The notes under the pieces: model-generated
What the model was told of the DNA's origin: nothing
The model's input: the letters and a program-made list of their open reading frames with translations, nothing else
Databases searched by the model: none
Made by a program: the position numbers and the translations under genes
Shown here: in pieces, positions 18,001 to 26,679 of the stretch
Position numbering within the stretch: position 1 is the stretch's first letter
Layout: each line of letters begins with the position of its first letter
Assembly (NCBI RefSeq): GCF_004768785.1
Contig: NZ_SRMQ01000003.1
Location: 211,482 to 275,481 of the forward strand
DNA: 64,000 bases
Direction: 5' to 3'
From: Caproiciproducens galactitolivorans
GTDB taxonomy: Bacteria; Bacillota; Clostridia; Oscillospirales; Acutalibacteraceae

Positions 18001-18534
18001 AATACCGCCGCGCTGCGAATACTGCCCGGTTCCGTCCACCTGATCGGCGCGCTCATAGCCGCAGCGGTTCAGGGCGTCCAAGACCTGCTCCATGGGAATG
18101 GATTGACCGGTTTTCAGCGAAACCGTCCGCTTTTTCAGTTCGTCTGGCGGTATGGTGTACTGTAACGCCGCGTCCAGGCAGCAGACAACTGCGTCGCATT
18201 CGCCGCTGAGCGTACGTTCCAGCAGCTGCAGGCGCTGGTGCTCGTACTCGTGGCTGCTTCCCGCTGTGTCGCGGAAGGAAAAATCGCGCACGGGGTAGAA
18301 CAGCGGCTTCATGCCCATGGCGCTCAGATCGTCGCAAAGGCGCTGCGCTTCGCTTTCATCGCCGGCAACAACAAAAGCCCTGCGCTGTAATTTTGCGCAG
18401 AGCGAATAGATGATATTGGCTTTGTGAATACCGGAAATCCCGGTTACCGCAGCGGGAAGCGCGCCGGTTTTTACTGCGGCTTCAAGACTTTGGAATTCTT
18501 TCAGCCCGCTGATTGCATTCGTGAGAAATTTCAT
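15076..18534 (-). CDS. mfd: Transcription-repair coupling factor Mfd
   Basis: The 1152-residue protein has the full Mfd order: UvrB-like N-terminal modules, the RNA-polymerase-interaction domain (GDYVVHAAHGIGVFEG), a RecG-like DNA translocase with Walker A (LLCGDVGFGKTEVALRAAF) and DEEQ box (IIDEEQRFGV), and the C-terminal TRCF domain. It removes RNA polymerase stalled at lesions and recruits UvrA. The start at 18534 follows AAAGGGG. It lies downstream of pth, matching the conserved Firmicutes order. Confidence 0.97.
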   Translation of the reverse strand: MKFLTNAISGLKEFQSLEAAVKTGALPAAVTGISGIHKANIIYSLCAKLQRRAFVVAGDESEAQRLCDDLSAMGMKPLFYPVRDFSFRDTAGSSHEYEHQRLQLLERTLSGECDAVVCCLDAALQYTIPPDELKKRTVSLKTGQSIPMEQVLDALNRCGYERADQVDGTGQYSQRGGILDIFTPDAPNPARVEFWGDEIDTISLFDLETQRRTETISQVTVTPAVEALIDDPGLLAQKIGELASSLRGKAAPAAKAVLAEQAQKLENGLHLGCADKYISLLYPSTATLFDYMTPDTLLFVSEPAKAKERMRSTLWQWGEDVKALLADGTLCRGLDTFGGDWDYALERFARGAVYLDTFVRGSYDTPVRTLLNMTARQLSVWGGSTQLLGEDVQNMLASKWACVVLVGNERAAQTAVADLQAQGIPAAYVEHPEKVERGTVVVTSGALSAGLEYPGAFFGLITHGRLISSPKKKAKRSKNSQEIYSLAELVPGDYVVHAAHGIGVFEGIHKIDMHGVVKDYIKLRYAKKDTLYVPVTQLDMVSKYIGPREDANIKLHRLGGAEWQKAKARVRAAVKDMAKELMKLYAERMQTKGHAFPPDNEWQRDFEAHFEFEETEAQLRCIEEIKSDMEREAPMDRLLCGDVGFGKTEVALRAAFKCITDSRQCAMLVPTTILAWQHYQTITKRMEGFPVKIELLSRFRTPKQQEEILRRLSRGEIDMIIGTHRLVSKDVQFHDLGLVIIDEEQRFGVAQKEKLKALCKNVDILTLSATPIPRTLNMALSGIRDMSLIEEAPHDRHPVQTYVLEHDNGLIAEAIRRELRRGGQVYYLHNDVATIERTAARLQKQIPEARIGFGHGKMNEQELSEVWRRLIEHEIDVLVCTTIIETGVDVPNANTLIIENADRMGLSQLHQLRGRVGRSSRRAYAYLTFTPNKVLTEIAQKRLSAIREFTEFGSGFKIAMRDLEIRGAGNILGGEQHGHMEAVGYDMYLHLLAEAISREKGETPQEYDQECLVDMQVQAHIPESYISNLSQRLEIYRRIADIRTREDALDVTDELIDRFGDPPESVNGLIEIALLRNLASQLGIYEIKQQNDVLLLYKKQIDMKQVSALISALHSRVMLNAGAKPYISVKIEPDATPLDTLTEILDVIQNGS

Positions 18535-18661
18535 GGAATCCCCTTTGTACGGCTGTGATTTTTGTAGGTACAAATTCCGTTTTCTACAGGATTTTATTAT
18601 ATAGTATATGCTTCGCCAGTATCTTATAACACTATTCTTTAGGAAGCGGTGTTACAGGATA

Positions 18662-19273
18662 CTAGGAATTGTATTTGTTCATGGCTTCGGAGGCTCTCTC
18701 CTGCACTATCAGCTCCACCGAGGAGCATGCATGGTCGATTGCCTCATACACCGCCTTGCGGTCCGCTTCATTGAACTTGGACAACACCCAGTCCGCCAGA
18801 TCCCATTCAGGGCTCGGCTTTGCGCCGGTGCCGATTTTAATGCGCGGGAAACGGTCGCTCCCGCTCAGGTAAATGATGTTTTTCATGCCGTTCTGACCGC
18901 CGTCGCTGCCTTTCATGCGGATGCGCATGCGTCCGGGATCAAGCGAGATGTCGTCGTATAGGATGATTGTTTTTTCGGGCGGAAGCTTGTAAAAGCGCAT
19001 GGCTTCCGTTACGCTCTGCCCGCTCAGGTTCATATAGGTCGAAGGCTTTAGCAAAAGGACCTTTTTACCGCCGATCAGCCCCGTTCCGCAAAGCCCCTTG
19101 AATTTTACGCGGTCGACGCGCACGCCGAACTTTTCCGCAATATAATCCAGCGCCATGAACCCTGCGTTATGGCGCGTATTTTCGTATTTCGAACCCGGGT
19201 TGCCAAGGCCTACAATAAGGTATTCGATCTGGCCGGCGGGTTCGGATTTTGCTGCAAACAGATTCGGAAACAT
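18662..19273 (-). CDS. pth: Peptidyl-tRNA hydrolase
   Basis: The 203-residue protein has the Pth signature VGLGNPGSKYENTRHNAGF with the catalytic histidine in TRHNAG, plus LLLKPSTYMNLSGQSV and LYDDISLDPG. It recycles peptidyl-tRNA dropped by ribosomes. The start is set at ATG 19273, preceded by AGGTGATAGC. It sits between prs and mfd, as in Bacillus (prs-ctc-spoVC-mfd), but with no ctc gene. Confidence 0.96.
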   Translation of the reverse strand: MFPNLFAAKSEPAGQIEYLIVGLGNPGSKYENTRHNAGFMALDYIAEKFGVRVDRVKFKGLCGTGLIGGKKVLLLKPSTYMNLSGQSVTEAMRFYKLPPEKTIILYDDISLDPGRMRIRMKGSDGGQNGMKNIIYLSGSDRFPRIKIGTGAKPSPEWDLADWVLSKFNEADRKAVYEAIDHACSSVELIVQERASEAMNKYNS

Positions 19274-19532
19274 TGCTATCACCTCATTTTGCCCTCGAGC
19301 CGGGCGCACAGTATACGCAGTAGCGTGCGTTCCGCCGCTTTCCTAGACGGGTTGAAAAGGAAGCTCCTTTCTACTTTTCGCTTTGCGACGAGGGAACCGC
19401 CGGCGGAAAGGAGATTCCCGACGGCCGGGATGCGCCTTCGGCGGTGCGCGATGGAACGCGCAGGGATAAGAATAGGGCGGGATGGAAAATCCACCCCACC
19501 ATTCAATTTTTAAAATTATATTTTTTTATTTA

Positions 19533-20489
19533 TCAGACAAACATGGGGGAAACCGGTTTGTCCTCGTAGATGCGCTCGATCGCTTCTGCGAACAGCGGGG
19601 CGACGGGCAGGATCGTGAAGTTGTCGAGCTGCTTTTCGGGTGGCAGCGGAATCGTATCGAGCAGGATAAACTCCTTGATCACGCTTTCTTTGATGCGATC
19701 GATGGCTGGACCGGAAAGAACGGCGTGGGTCGCGCAGGCGATGACTTCTTTCGCACCTTTTTCCATGATCGCGCAGGCGGCGTTGCAGAGCGTTCCCGCG
19801 GTATCGATCATGTCGTCGACAAGGATAACCCTTTTATCCTTTACGTCCCCGATAATGTTCATGACTTCGCATACATTGGCCTTTTGGCGGCGCTTGTCCA
19901 CGATGGCAAGCGGGCAGCCGATGCGCGCTGCAAAATTGCGGGCGCGGGTAACGGAGCCGAGGTCGGGGGAAACAATGACGTATTCGTCGGTTTTGTCGCC
20001 GATGCGTTCCTTCAGGAAAGAAGAAAGGATGGGCGCGCCGAGAAGGTGGTCAACAGGTATGTTGAAGAAGCCCTGTATCTGGGGTGCGTGCAAATCCATG
20101 GTCAGCACACGGTCTGCACCCGCAGTCGTGATCAGATCGGCGCAGAGCTTTGCTGAAATCGGGTCGCGGGCCTTGGCTTTGCGGTCTTGGCGCGCATAGC
20201 CGAAATACGGCATAACGGCCGTGATACGGGCGGCAGAAGCACGTTTCATCGCGTCAATCATGATGAGAAGCTCCATCAGGTTGTTGTTGACCGGGGCGCA
20301 TGTGGACTGAACGATAAAGCAGTCTGAGCCTCGAACCGATTCAAATAGGGAAAGAGAAATTTCGCCGTCGCTGAAGGTGCTAACGTCGCTTTTTCCCATC
20401 GGAAGCCCCAAACACTCCGAAATCTGTTTTGCCACGCGCTGGCTCGCATTTGCAGCAAAAATTTTAATATCCTTGCCGTGAAAATTCAT
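19533..20489 (-). CDS. prs: Ribose-phosphate pyrophosphokinase
   Basis: The 318-residue protein carries the class I PRPP synthetase motifs: TMDLHAPQIQGFF, VIVSPDLGSVTRARNFA, the flexible loop KRRQKAN, and the PRPP-binding VILVDDMIDTAGTL. It makes PRPP for purine, pyrimidine, His and Trp synthesis. The start is the second ATG at 20489, because the AGGGGGAT site is too close to the first. It is 24 bp after the GlmU-like gene. Confidence 0.97.
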   Translation of the reverse strand: MNFHGKDIKIFAANASQRVAKQISECLGLPMGKSDVSTFSDGEISLSLFESVRGSDCFIVQSTCAPVNNNLMELLIMIDAMKRASAARITAVMPYFGYARQDRKAKARDPISAKLCADLITTAGADRVLTMDLHAPQIQGFFNIPVDHLLGAPILSSFLKERIGDKTDEYVIVSPDLGSVTRARNFAARIGCPLAIVDKRRQKANVCEVMNIIGDVKDKRVILVDDMIDTAGTLCNAACAIMEKGAKEVIACATHAVLSGPAIDRIKESVIKEFILLDTIPLPPEKQLDNFTILPVAPLFAEAIERIYEDKPVSPMFV

Positions 20490-20513
20490 TTGCATATCCC
20501 CCTAAATATTCTC

Positions 20514-21545
20514 TCAGTGGTTTATAACCGAAAAAGGCGCTACCGCCTGATTTGGCTCAATTACGCTGTTTTCACACTGCACATAACGCAGGCATACGCC
20601 GTCGCCCACAGTACAGTCTGAGACAAAAGAATTCGGCCCCACCGTGCAGCCGCAACCGATAACGGTTTTGCCGCGCAGAATGGTGCCGGGTAAAATGCAG
20701 GTATCGCTGCCGATTTTTACGTCCGGGCCGATCATGACGCCGTCGCGGCAGGGAATTTCGATTCCGTTTTTCATGTGCCGGGAAAGAATTTCTTCGCGCG
20801 CGATGGAATTCAAGGCGTTTAATTGAAGGCAGTCATTTGCGCCCAGTACGGCGTTGGCTTCGCTGGTGGTGTGCGCCGCGACCCTTTTGCCGCTTTCGAT
20901 CAATAGCTTGACCGCGTCGGGAAGGTAGTATTCCCCCTGGGCGTTGTTATTTTGAATTTTATTTAAGATACTTAGAAGGTCGTCTACCTGAAACCAGTAG
21001 GCGCCCGAATTGATTTCACAGATGGACAGGGTTTCGCGGTCCGCGTCCTTTTGTTCCACAATGGCGCGGAGCAGGTGGGTTTGGGGATCGCGTACAATGC
21101 GGCCGTAGCCGGTCGGGTCGTCCAACACGGCGGAAATCACGGTAACCGCGTTGCTGTTCTCCGTATGGGCCCGGCGCGCTTCCTCAATAACCTTTGCGTT
21201 TACAAACGGCGCGTCGCCGTTTAAAATCAATACGCTTTTCCCGTGGTGTGCGCGCAGGAACTCTTCCGCCATCATGACGGCGTGGCCGGTGCCCTTGCGC
21301 TCAGCCTGAAAAGCATGGCTGATTTTTACGCCGGTATTGTCAAGACTGGAAAGGTATTGTTCCACCTTTTCGTGCATATAGCCGGTGATGACGCAGATGC
21401 TGGAAACACCGGCTTCTTCGGCGGAATCGATAACCCATTGCAGCATGGGTTTGAAAAGTACCGGCGAAAGCACCTTGGGACGGCTGGATTTCATCCGTTT
21501 CCCCTCGCCGGCGGCAAGAATGACAGCGCAGCATTGTTCTGGCAT
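20514..21545 (-). CDS. Shortened GlmU: UDP-GlcNAc pyrophosphorylase domain with partial beta-helix
   Basis: The N-terminal 230 residues are a clear GlmU-type uridyltransferase (LAAGEGKRMKSSRPKVLSP, GTGHAVMMAEEFL, LILNGDAPFV). A linker and about four left-handed beta-helix rungs follow. At 343 residues it is about 110 shorter than bifunctional GlmU, and the acetyltransferase active-site rungs are absent. It ends at a normal stop with no continuation in other frames. It occupies the canonical glmU-prs locus. The uridyltransferase step should work; GlcN-1-P acetylation must come from elsewhere. The start at 21545 follows GGAGG. Confidence 0.85.
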   Translation of the reverse strand: MPEQCCAVILAAGEGKRMKSSRPKVLSPVLFKPMLQWVIDSAEEAGVSSICVITGYMHEKVEQYLSSLDNTGVKISHAFQAERKGTGHAVMMAEEFLRAHHGKSVLILNGDAPFVNAKVIEEARRAHTENSNAVTVISAVLDDPTGYGRIVRDPQTHLLRAIVEQKDADRETLSICEINSGAYWFQVDDLLSILNKIQNNNAQGEYYLPDAVKLLIESGKRVAAHTTSEANAVLGANDCLQLNALNSIAREEILSRHMKNGIEIPCRDGVMIGPDVKIGSDTCILPGTILRGKTVIGCGCTVGPNSFVSDCTVGDGVCLRYVQCENSVIEPNQAVAPFSVINH

Positions 21546-21622
21546 GTTCTTTCCTCCGTGAATATATTGCGATGCATCAGAGCATAATAATAACATTTTA
21601 ACTTAATCTATCTATTATCTCT

Positions 21623-21650
21623 ATTATCTCATAAGAAATAGAATTTTCAA
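21623..21650 (-). promoter_or_regulatory. Candidate promoter for the glmU-like/prs/pth/mfd operon
   Basis: On the minus strand TTGAAA is followed after 16 bp by GATAAT, roughly 80 bp before the glmU-like start. No gene is visible in 21546-21848; the region holds this promoter and the opposing one at 21767. Confidence 0.5.
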
Positions 21651-21766
21651 GGAAAAATTTAAGTTTTGTCCAGGATTTGTGAAAGTTACTGGGATTTTGT
21701 TTAATTTTATTTAAAATATCAGTTGGTTTTCTAAGAAAACATATGGTAATTTTCAAATGTTTTTGC

Positions 21767-21772
21767 TATAAT
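21767..21772 (+). promoter_or_regulatory. Extended -10 promoter element for ppdK
   Basis: TGCTATAAT, an extended -10, lies about 75 bp upstream of the ppdK start codon. Confidence 0.55.
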
Positions 21773-21848
21773 ACACTTTGAGCGATTGTTAAAGAATTAT
21801 TATATTAAAATAGCTCGATATTACAACTGATTATAGGAGGTACTTTTC

Positions 21849-24485
21849 ATGAGCCACAAGTATGTCTACCTTTTCTCCGAAGGCAACGGCAAAATGAGAG
21901 AGCTTTTAGGCGGAAAAGGTGCAAACTTAGCTGAGATGACCGTTCTCGGCATGCCTGTCCCCCAGGGATTTACAATTACCACAGAGGCCTGTACCCAGTA
22001 TTACAAAGATGGCCGCGAAATCAACGCGGAAATCCAGGCTCAAATTTATGAATACCTTGAAAAAATGGAAGCGATCTGCGGCAAGAAATTTGCCGATCCG
22101 AAGAACCCGCTTCTTGTTTCCGTCCGTTCCGGCGCGCGTGCGTCCATGCCGGGCATGATGGACACTATTTTGAACCTCGGCTTGAACGATACCGTTGTCG
22201 AGGGTCTTGCGAAAATTACAAACAGCCCGCGTTTCGCATACGACTCCTACCGCCGTTTCATCCAGATGTTCTCTGACGTTGTTATGGAACTGCCGAAGTC
22301 GGAGTTTGAAAAAATCATCGACGAGCAGAAGGCAAAGAAGGGCGTAAAACAGGATATTGAATTGGACGAGAACGACATGAAGGAACTCGTTCAGAAGTTT
22401 AAGGCGTTCTATAAGGAGAAGAAGGGCGAGGAGTTCCCGAGCGATCCGAAGGTTCAGCTTATGGAAGCTGTAAAAGCTGTTTTCCGTTCATGGGACAACC
22501 CCCGTGCAAACGTATACCGCCGCATGAACGAAATCCCCTACGATTGGGGCACCGCCGTTAACGTACAGGCGATGGTTTTCGGCAACTCCGGCGAGAAGTC
22601 CGGCACAGGCGTTGCGTTTACCCGCAACCCGGCCACCGGTGAAAAAGCTCTGTTCGGCGAGTACCTCATTAACGCGCAGGGTGAAGACGTTGTTGCGGGT
22701 ATCCGCACACCTTTCCCGATCAGCCACCTCAAGCAGGATATGCCGGAAGTCTATAATCAGTTTGCTGAAATTGCAGATAAACTTGAAAAGCACTATAAAG
22801 ACATGCAGGATATGGAGTTCACCATTGAAAACGGCAAGCTCTATATGCTTCAGACCAGAAACGGCAAGAGAACAGCTGCCGCTGCTCTGAAAATCGCCGT
22901 TGACCTTGTTGACGAAGGCATGATTGACGAGGAAGAGGCTGTTTTGAGAGTTGAGCCGAAGCAGCTCGACGCTCTGCTCCATCCGCAGTTTGATGCCGAG
23001 GCTCTGAAGAAGGCCAAGGCAATCGGCAAGGGCCTTGCTGCTTCCCCGGGAGCTGCCTGCGGAAAGGTTGTCTTCTCTGCGGAAGACGCAAAAGAATGGC
23101 ATGAAAGAGGCGAGAAGGTTGTTCTCGTCCGTTTGGAAACTTCTCCGGAAGACATTGAAGGTATGGCAGTTGCAGAGGGTATCCTGACCGTTCGCGGCGG
23201 CATGACCTCCCACGCGGCTGTTGTTGCGCGCGGCATGGGCACCTGCTGTGTATCCGGCTGCGGCGAAATCGTTGTTGATTACGACGCAAAGAAATTCACC
23301 CTCGCAGGCCAGACCATTAAAGAGGGCGACTATATTTCCATTGACGGTTCCACCGGCAATATTTACGCGGAAGCAATCCCGACGGTTGCAGCTTCCATTT
23401 CCGGCGATTTCGGCCGCTTTATGAAGTGGGCCGACTCTGTCCGCAGGCTTGAAGTTTACACCAATGCGGACACCCCGAGAGACGCAAAGCAGGGCAAGGA
23501 ATTCGGCGCGCAGGGCATAGGCCTTTGCCGTACCGAGCATATGTTCTTTGAGGGCCAGCGCATTAAGGCAATGCGCGAGATGATCGTTGCGAAGACGACG
23601 GAAGAGCGCGAAAAGGCGCTTGCACGCATCCTGCCGTATCAGCAGGGCGACTTTGAGGGCATCTACGAAGTCATGGAGGGCCGTCCGGTTATTATCCGCT
23701 TCCTCGATCCGCCGCTTCACGAGTTCCTCCCGACCAAGGAAGAGGACATTAAGGAGATCGCCGGCGAGCTGAATATCACCGTCGCAGACCTTAAGAATGT
23801 TATCGCAAGCCTGCATGAGTTTAACCCGATGATGGGTCATCGCGGCTGCCGTCTTGCCGTTTCCTATCCGGAAATTGCAAGGATGCAGACAGCGGCGGTT
23901 ATTAACGCAGCAATTGCTGTGAATAAGAAGCATCCGGAATTCAAGACTGAGCCACGCATTATGATTCCGCTCGTAGGCGAGGAAAAGGAACTGAAGTTTG
24001 TTAAGGATGTTGTTACCGAGACAGCGGACAAGATCATTAAGGAGGCCGGCGTTGATCTGAAATATCAGGTCGGTACCATGATCGAAATTCCGCGCGCCGC
24101 TCTGACCGCTGACGAAATTGCCAAGGAAGCCGAATTCTTCAGCTTCGGCACCAACGACCTGACCCAGATGACCTTTGGCTTCAGCCGTGACGATGCCGGC
24201 AAGTTCCTCGACTACTACTATGAGAACAAGATTTACGAGTCCGATCCGTTTGCACACCTTGACCAGAATGGCGTTGGCAAGCTTGTTAAGATGGCTGTTG
24301 AACTCGGCCGCAAGACAAGACCCGAAATCCACCTGGGCATCTGCGGCGAACACGGCGGCGACCCGACTTCCGTCGAGTTCTGCCATCAGGCCGGCCTCGA
24401 TTATGTTTCCTGCTCACCGTTCCGCGTGCCGATCGCACGTTTGGCCGCTGCACAGGCTGCTGTTAAAGAAAAGAGAGCAAAATAA
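21849..24485 (+). CDS. ppdK: Pyruvate, phosphate dikinase
   Basis: The 878-residue protein matches the length and architecture of clostridial PPDK: an ATP-grasp N-terminal domain (SVRSGARASMPGMMDTILN), the swivelling phosphohistidine domain with GGMTSHAAVVARGMG, and a C-terminal PEP-binding barrel with GICGEHGGDP and the Cys of that loop. It interconverts pyruvate, ATP and Pi with PEP, AMP and PPi, and often serves glycolysis or PPi use in anaerobes. GGAGG lies 7 nt before the ATG. It is monocistronic, with a strong terminator, and its codon use looks like that of a highly expressed gene. Confidence 0.98.
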   Translation: MSHKYVYLFSEGNGKMRELLGGKGANLAEMTVLGMPVPQGFTITTEACTQYYKDGREINAEIQAQIYEYLEKMEAICGKKFADPKNPLLVSVRSGARASMPGMMDTILNLGLNDTVVEGLAKITNSPRFAYDSYRRFIQMFSDVVMELPKSEFEKIIDEQKAKKGVKQDIELDENDMKELVQKFKAFYKEKKGEEFPSDPKVQLMEAVKAVFRSWDNPRANVYRRMNEIPYDWGTAVNVQAMVFGNSGEKSGTGVAFTRNPATGEKALFGEYLINAQGEDVVAGIRTPFPISHLKQDMPEVYNQFAEIADKLEKHYKDMQDMEFTIENGKLYMLQTRNGKRTAAAALKIAVDLVDEGMIDEEEAVLRVEPKQLDALLHPQFDAEALKKAKAIGKGLAASPGAACGKVVFSAEDAKEWHERGEKVVLVRLETSPEDIEGMAVAEGILTVRGGMTSHAAVVARGMGTCCVSGCGEIVVDYDAKKFTLAGQTIKEGDYISIDGSTGNIYAEAIPTVAASISGDFGRFMKWADSVRRLEVYTNADTPRDAKQGKEFGAQGIGLCRTEHMFFEGQRIKAMREMIVAKTTEEREKALARILPYQQGDFEGIYEVMEGRPVIIRFLDPPLHEFLPTKEEDIKEIAGELNITVADLKNVIASLHEFNPMMGHRGCRLAVSYPEIARMQTAAVINAAIAVNKKHPEFKTEPRIMIPLVGEEKELKFVKDVVTETADKIIKEAGVDLKYQVGTMIEIPRAALTADEIAKEAEFFSFGTNDLTQMTFGFSRDDAGKFLDYYYENKIYESDPFAHLDQNGVGKLVKMAVELGRKTRPEIHLGICGEHGGDPTSVEFCHQAGLDYVSCSPFRVPIARLAAAQAAVKEKRAK

Positions 24486-24539
24486 GTTTCTCGTTTCTTA
24501 AATTGAAATACGCCCTGCCTGCTCAGCGGGCAGGAATGA

Positions 24540-24579
24540 AGAACCCCCAACCGCGGGATTTCCTGTGGCTGGGGGTTCT
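24540..24579 (+). terminator. Stem-loop after ppdK
   Basis: A 10-bp stem AGAACCCCCA / TGGGGGTTCT, with an inner GC pairing, lies about 55 bp after the stop. A smaller CCTGCC/GGCAGG hairpin precedes it. The T-run is weak. Confidence 0.6.
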
Positions 24580-24703
24580 GTATTGATAACGAGGACTTCC
24601 TCTTTAACATGCTCAAACGCCCCCCTTTACTCCTTTACCTGCCGGCGCTTTGTTTTAGGCTTACTGCACGCTTCGACGGAGCGTATGCGGGAAAATCCGC
24701 TGC

Positions 24704-24732
24704 TTGACAAATAGAAGAACATGGAATATGCT
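24704..24732 (+). promoter_or_regulatory. Candidate promoter for the gene at 24883
   Basis: TTGACA is followed after 17 bp by TATGCT. The leader to the next gene would be about 140 nt. The remainder of 24580-24882 shows no supportable gene; short hydrophobic frames on both strands lack ribosome binding sites. Confidence 0.45.
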
Positions 24733-24882
24733 AATGAATACAAATAAGCTTATAAAAAGGATCCAAAAAAGTGCTGCGAAGCACGGAATGGGGCCTCTGT
24801 CTTTGCTTGGTTCCTTATTTAAAAGGAATGTTAGAATGATTAAAATTTTGATTTTCGGAATTTTTATGGGATGGTGTACGCT

Positions 24883-25338
24883 ATGAGTAAGAAACAGGTC
24901 AAGGGAATTGTTATCCTGCTGCAATTGTTTTTAATCGGGGCGCTGTTCCTTCCGGCGGGTACCATCATTGGGAGCGCGAAGAACCAGGACGACGCAACGC
25001 TGAGCGTGTTCCGCATGATGGATCGCTACGCGGGGATGGGATTTGCCGACGACGCGCGGTTTTATATGATTTTTGCCGGCCTTTTCCCGGCGGCGGTTAT
25101 CGTTTTGCTTCTGGTGCTGAAGGAGCGGAAAAACTTTGAGGCCGGGATTATCTTAAGTGCGTTTTATGCGACGGCTTCCGCGTGTTTTTACTCTGCGGCG
25201 AAAACAAAGATGGTCGATTATGCGACCATGACGATTCTTCCGAATCTGATCATTCTGGTGTCCCTCCTTTCCTTAGTCATGCTGATCCGGGGCTTTTTTA
25301 TGGATACCCCAGAGGGTGCCGCGAAAAGGAAGAATTGA
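24883..25338 (+). CDS. Small four-helix membrane protein, unknown
   Basis: The 151-residue protein has about four hydrophobic helices (roughly 7-28, 62-82, 90-112, 118-140) and a short basic C-terminus. No family was recognised. The start is taken as ATG 24883 (MSKKQVKG), preceded by a GGGATGGTG purine stretch; an ATG four codons earlier is possible. The TGA stop is also part of the TTGACA box of the tRNA promoter that follows. Confidence 0.65.
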   Translation: MSKKQVKGIVILLQLFLIGALFLPAGTIIGSAKNQDDATLSVFRMMDRYAGMGFADDARFYMIFAGLFPAAVIVLLLVLKERKNFEAGIILSAFYATASACFYSAAKTKMVDYATMTILPNLIILVSLLSLVMLIRGFFMDTPEGAAKRKN

Positions 25339-25363
25339 CAAACCCGCTGCGATATTTTATAAT
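25335..25363 (+). promoter_or_regulatory. Consensus promoter for tRNA-Arg
   Basis: TTGACA and TATAAT match both consensus hexamers exactly with 17-bp spacing, about 85 bp before the tRNA. The -35 box overlaps the last codons of the membrane-protein gene. Confidence 0.75.
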
Positions 25364-25449
25364 AAATAAGTTATTTGCTTGTCCCCCTTTCCAAAAGCGC
25401 CGCTTTTACAAGGGGAGCCGGCGCGTTGCCCCACCCGAAATTCTGATAT

Positions 25450-25526
25450 GTCTCCGTAGCTCAGCAGGATAGAGCGTTCGCCTCCTAAGCGAAAGGCCGC
25501 GCGTTCGAATCGCGCCGGGGACGCCA
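25450..25526 (+). tRNA. tRNA-Arg (anticodon CCT)
   Basis: The cloverleaf is complete. The acceptor stem is GTCTCCG / CGGGGAC (one G-U pair). The D arm contains AGCTCAGCAGGATAGAGC. The anticodon stem TTCGC/GCGAA encloses the loop CTCCTAA with anticodon CCT. The T arm is GCGCG-TTCGAAT-CGCGC, followed by discriminator G and an encoded CCA at 25524-25526. It reads AGG codons. Confidence 0.95.
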
Positions 25527-25662
25527 AAACGCGGGTAGTCCGAAAAAAGGGGGCACCCGCTGGGTATGAGTCCGCGCCCGGAGTTTTCCGAGCGCGGTCT
25601 GCTTTATAGCGGCAAATGTGTGGAAACAGGGATAACATAGGGATAACATAAAGGAGTATTTT

Positions 25663-26679
25663 ATGATTGGTTCACCTTACGGTCCGTACAATCCATATTT
25701 CGACCCTTCGCTGTATATGATGGCGCAGGATGAAAAGCGTCAGTTAAAACGAACATCGAACGCCCTGTGCTGGATGCTGATCGCATCGACAGTTTTTCTC
25801 TATGCGATTTCCATCGTCGGCAGGGTGTATTTAAATGCGGTCGGCTATACGGCCGATTACACCAACCCGGATTTCCACGGCTTTACGCCGGTATTGTATT
25901 ATCTGTTGAACGGCGTAACGTATTCAGCCGGGCTGGCGATCCCCGCATTCTTGTATTTATCCATTTTCCGCATTCCGCCTGCGGAGGTGCTCCCGTTTCA
26001 AAAAAACGGCTTTCTGAAAACCGGCGCGTGTGTCCTTTTCGGCGTGGCAGTATGCATGCTTGCGAACATACCCGCCAGTATTATTTCTAATATTGAAAAT
26101 ATGTTTGGATTTGACACCGATCTCTCCATGCCGTTGACGGACGACCCGGCGGTACTGGTTCTGTTCTTCATTACCATAGCGGTCGCCCCTCCGATTGTTG
26201 AGGAGCTGATCTTCCGGGGAATTGTCCTGCAAAGCCTGCGGAAATTCGGCGACGGTTTCGCCATTGTGGGTTCCGCTCTGCTGTTCGGCCTGTTCCACGG
26301 GAATTTGGTGCAGATTGTGTTTGCGTTTATCGCCGGACTGGTGATGGCTTTGGTGGATGTGCGCACGGATTCCCTTCTGCCGTCCATACTGATTCATTTC
26401 TGCAACAATGCGATTTCCTTTGTGCTCACCGTTGTCCAACGGCTTTACGGGGAAACTACGATGGGCTATGTAAATAATGTGGTGTTCGGCGCGGCCGTGC
26501 TTTTGGGAATCGGTTCGCTGGTCTATCTTTGGGCGAAGGATCGCAACTTCTTTCAGGGCGGCGCGGTGAACCCGGTGTTCCGCACGCCGGAAAAGATAAA
26601 GACGCTGTTCTTGAATTTCGGAGGAATCGTCCTGCTGATTTACGCTTTTCTGTCCTCCGTATATACGCTGACACAATGA
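25663..26679 (+). CDS. CPBP-family intramembrane glutamic endopeptidase (CAAX protease-like)
   Basis: The 338-residue protein has about eight membrane helices. The Abi/CPBP catalytic motifs are present: PIVEELIFRGIVLQSLR (the EExxxR pair), then FGLFHGN, and HFCNNAISF. Relatives cleave prenylated or membrane substrates or act in immunity and signalling; the substrate is unknown. AAAGGAG precedes the ATG by 6-7 nt. Its stop overlaps the ATG of tadA (ATGA), so the two are translationally coupled. A tandem 11-bp repeat (AGGGATAACAT twice) lies in its leader. Confidence 0.88.
   Translation: MIGSPYGPYNPYFDPSLYMMAQDEKRQLKRTSNALCWMLIASTVFLYAISIVGRVYLNAVGYTADYTNPDFHGFTPVLYYLLNGVTYSAGLAIPAFLYLSIFRIPPAEVLPFQKNGFLKTGACVLFGVAVCMLANIPASIISNIENMFGFDTDLSMPLTDDPAVLVLFFITIAVAPPIVEELIFRGIVLQSLRKFGDGFAIVGSALLFGLFHGNLVQIVFAFIAGLVMALVDVRTDSLLPSILIHFCNNAISFVLTVVQRLYGETTMGYVNNVVFGAAVLLGIGSLVYLWAKDRNFFQGGAVNPVFRTPEKIKTLFLNFGGIVLLIYAFLSSVYTLTQ

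Noticed and set aside
22488..24386. 632-codon open frame antisense to ppdK
   Set aside because: It mirrors the strongly biased codon use of ppdK, has no ribosome binding site and no recognisable domain.
24661..24924. Overlapping short hydrophobic frames on both strands before the gene at 24883
   Set aside because: No ribosome binding sites; they cover the AT-rich leader and promoter of the following gene.
25627..25650. Tandem AGGGATAACAT repeat resembling part of a homing endonuclease site
   Set aside because: Only two short copies just before a ribosome binding site; no endonuclease gene or intron nearby.
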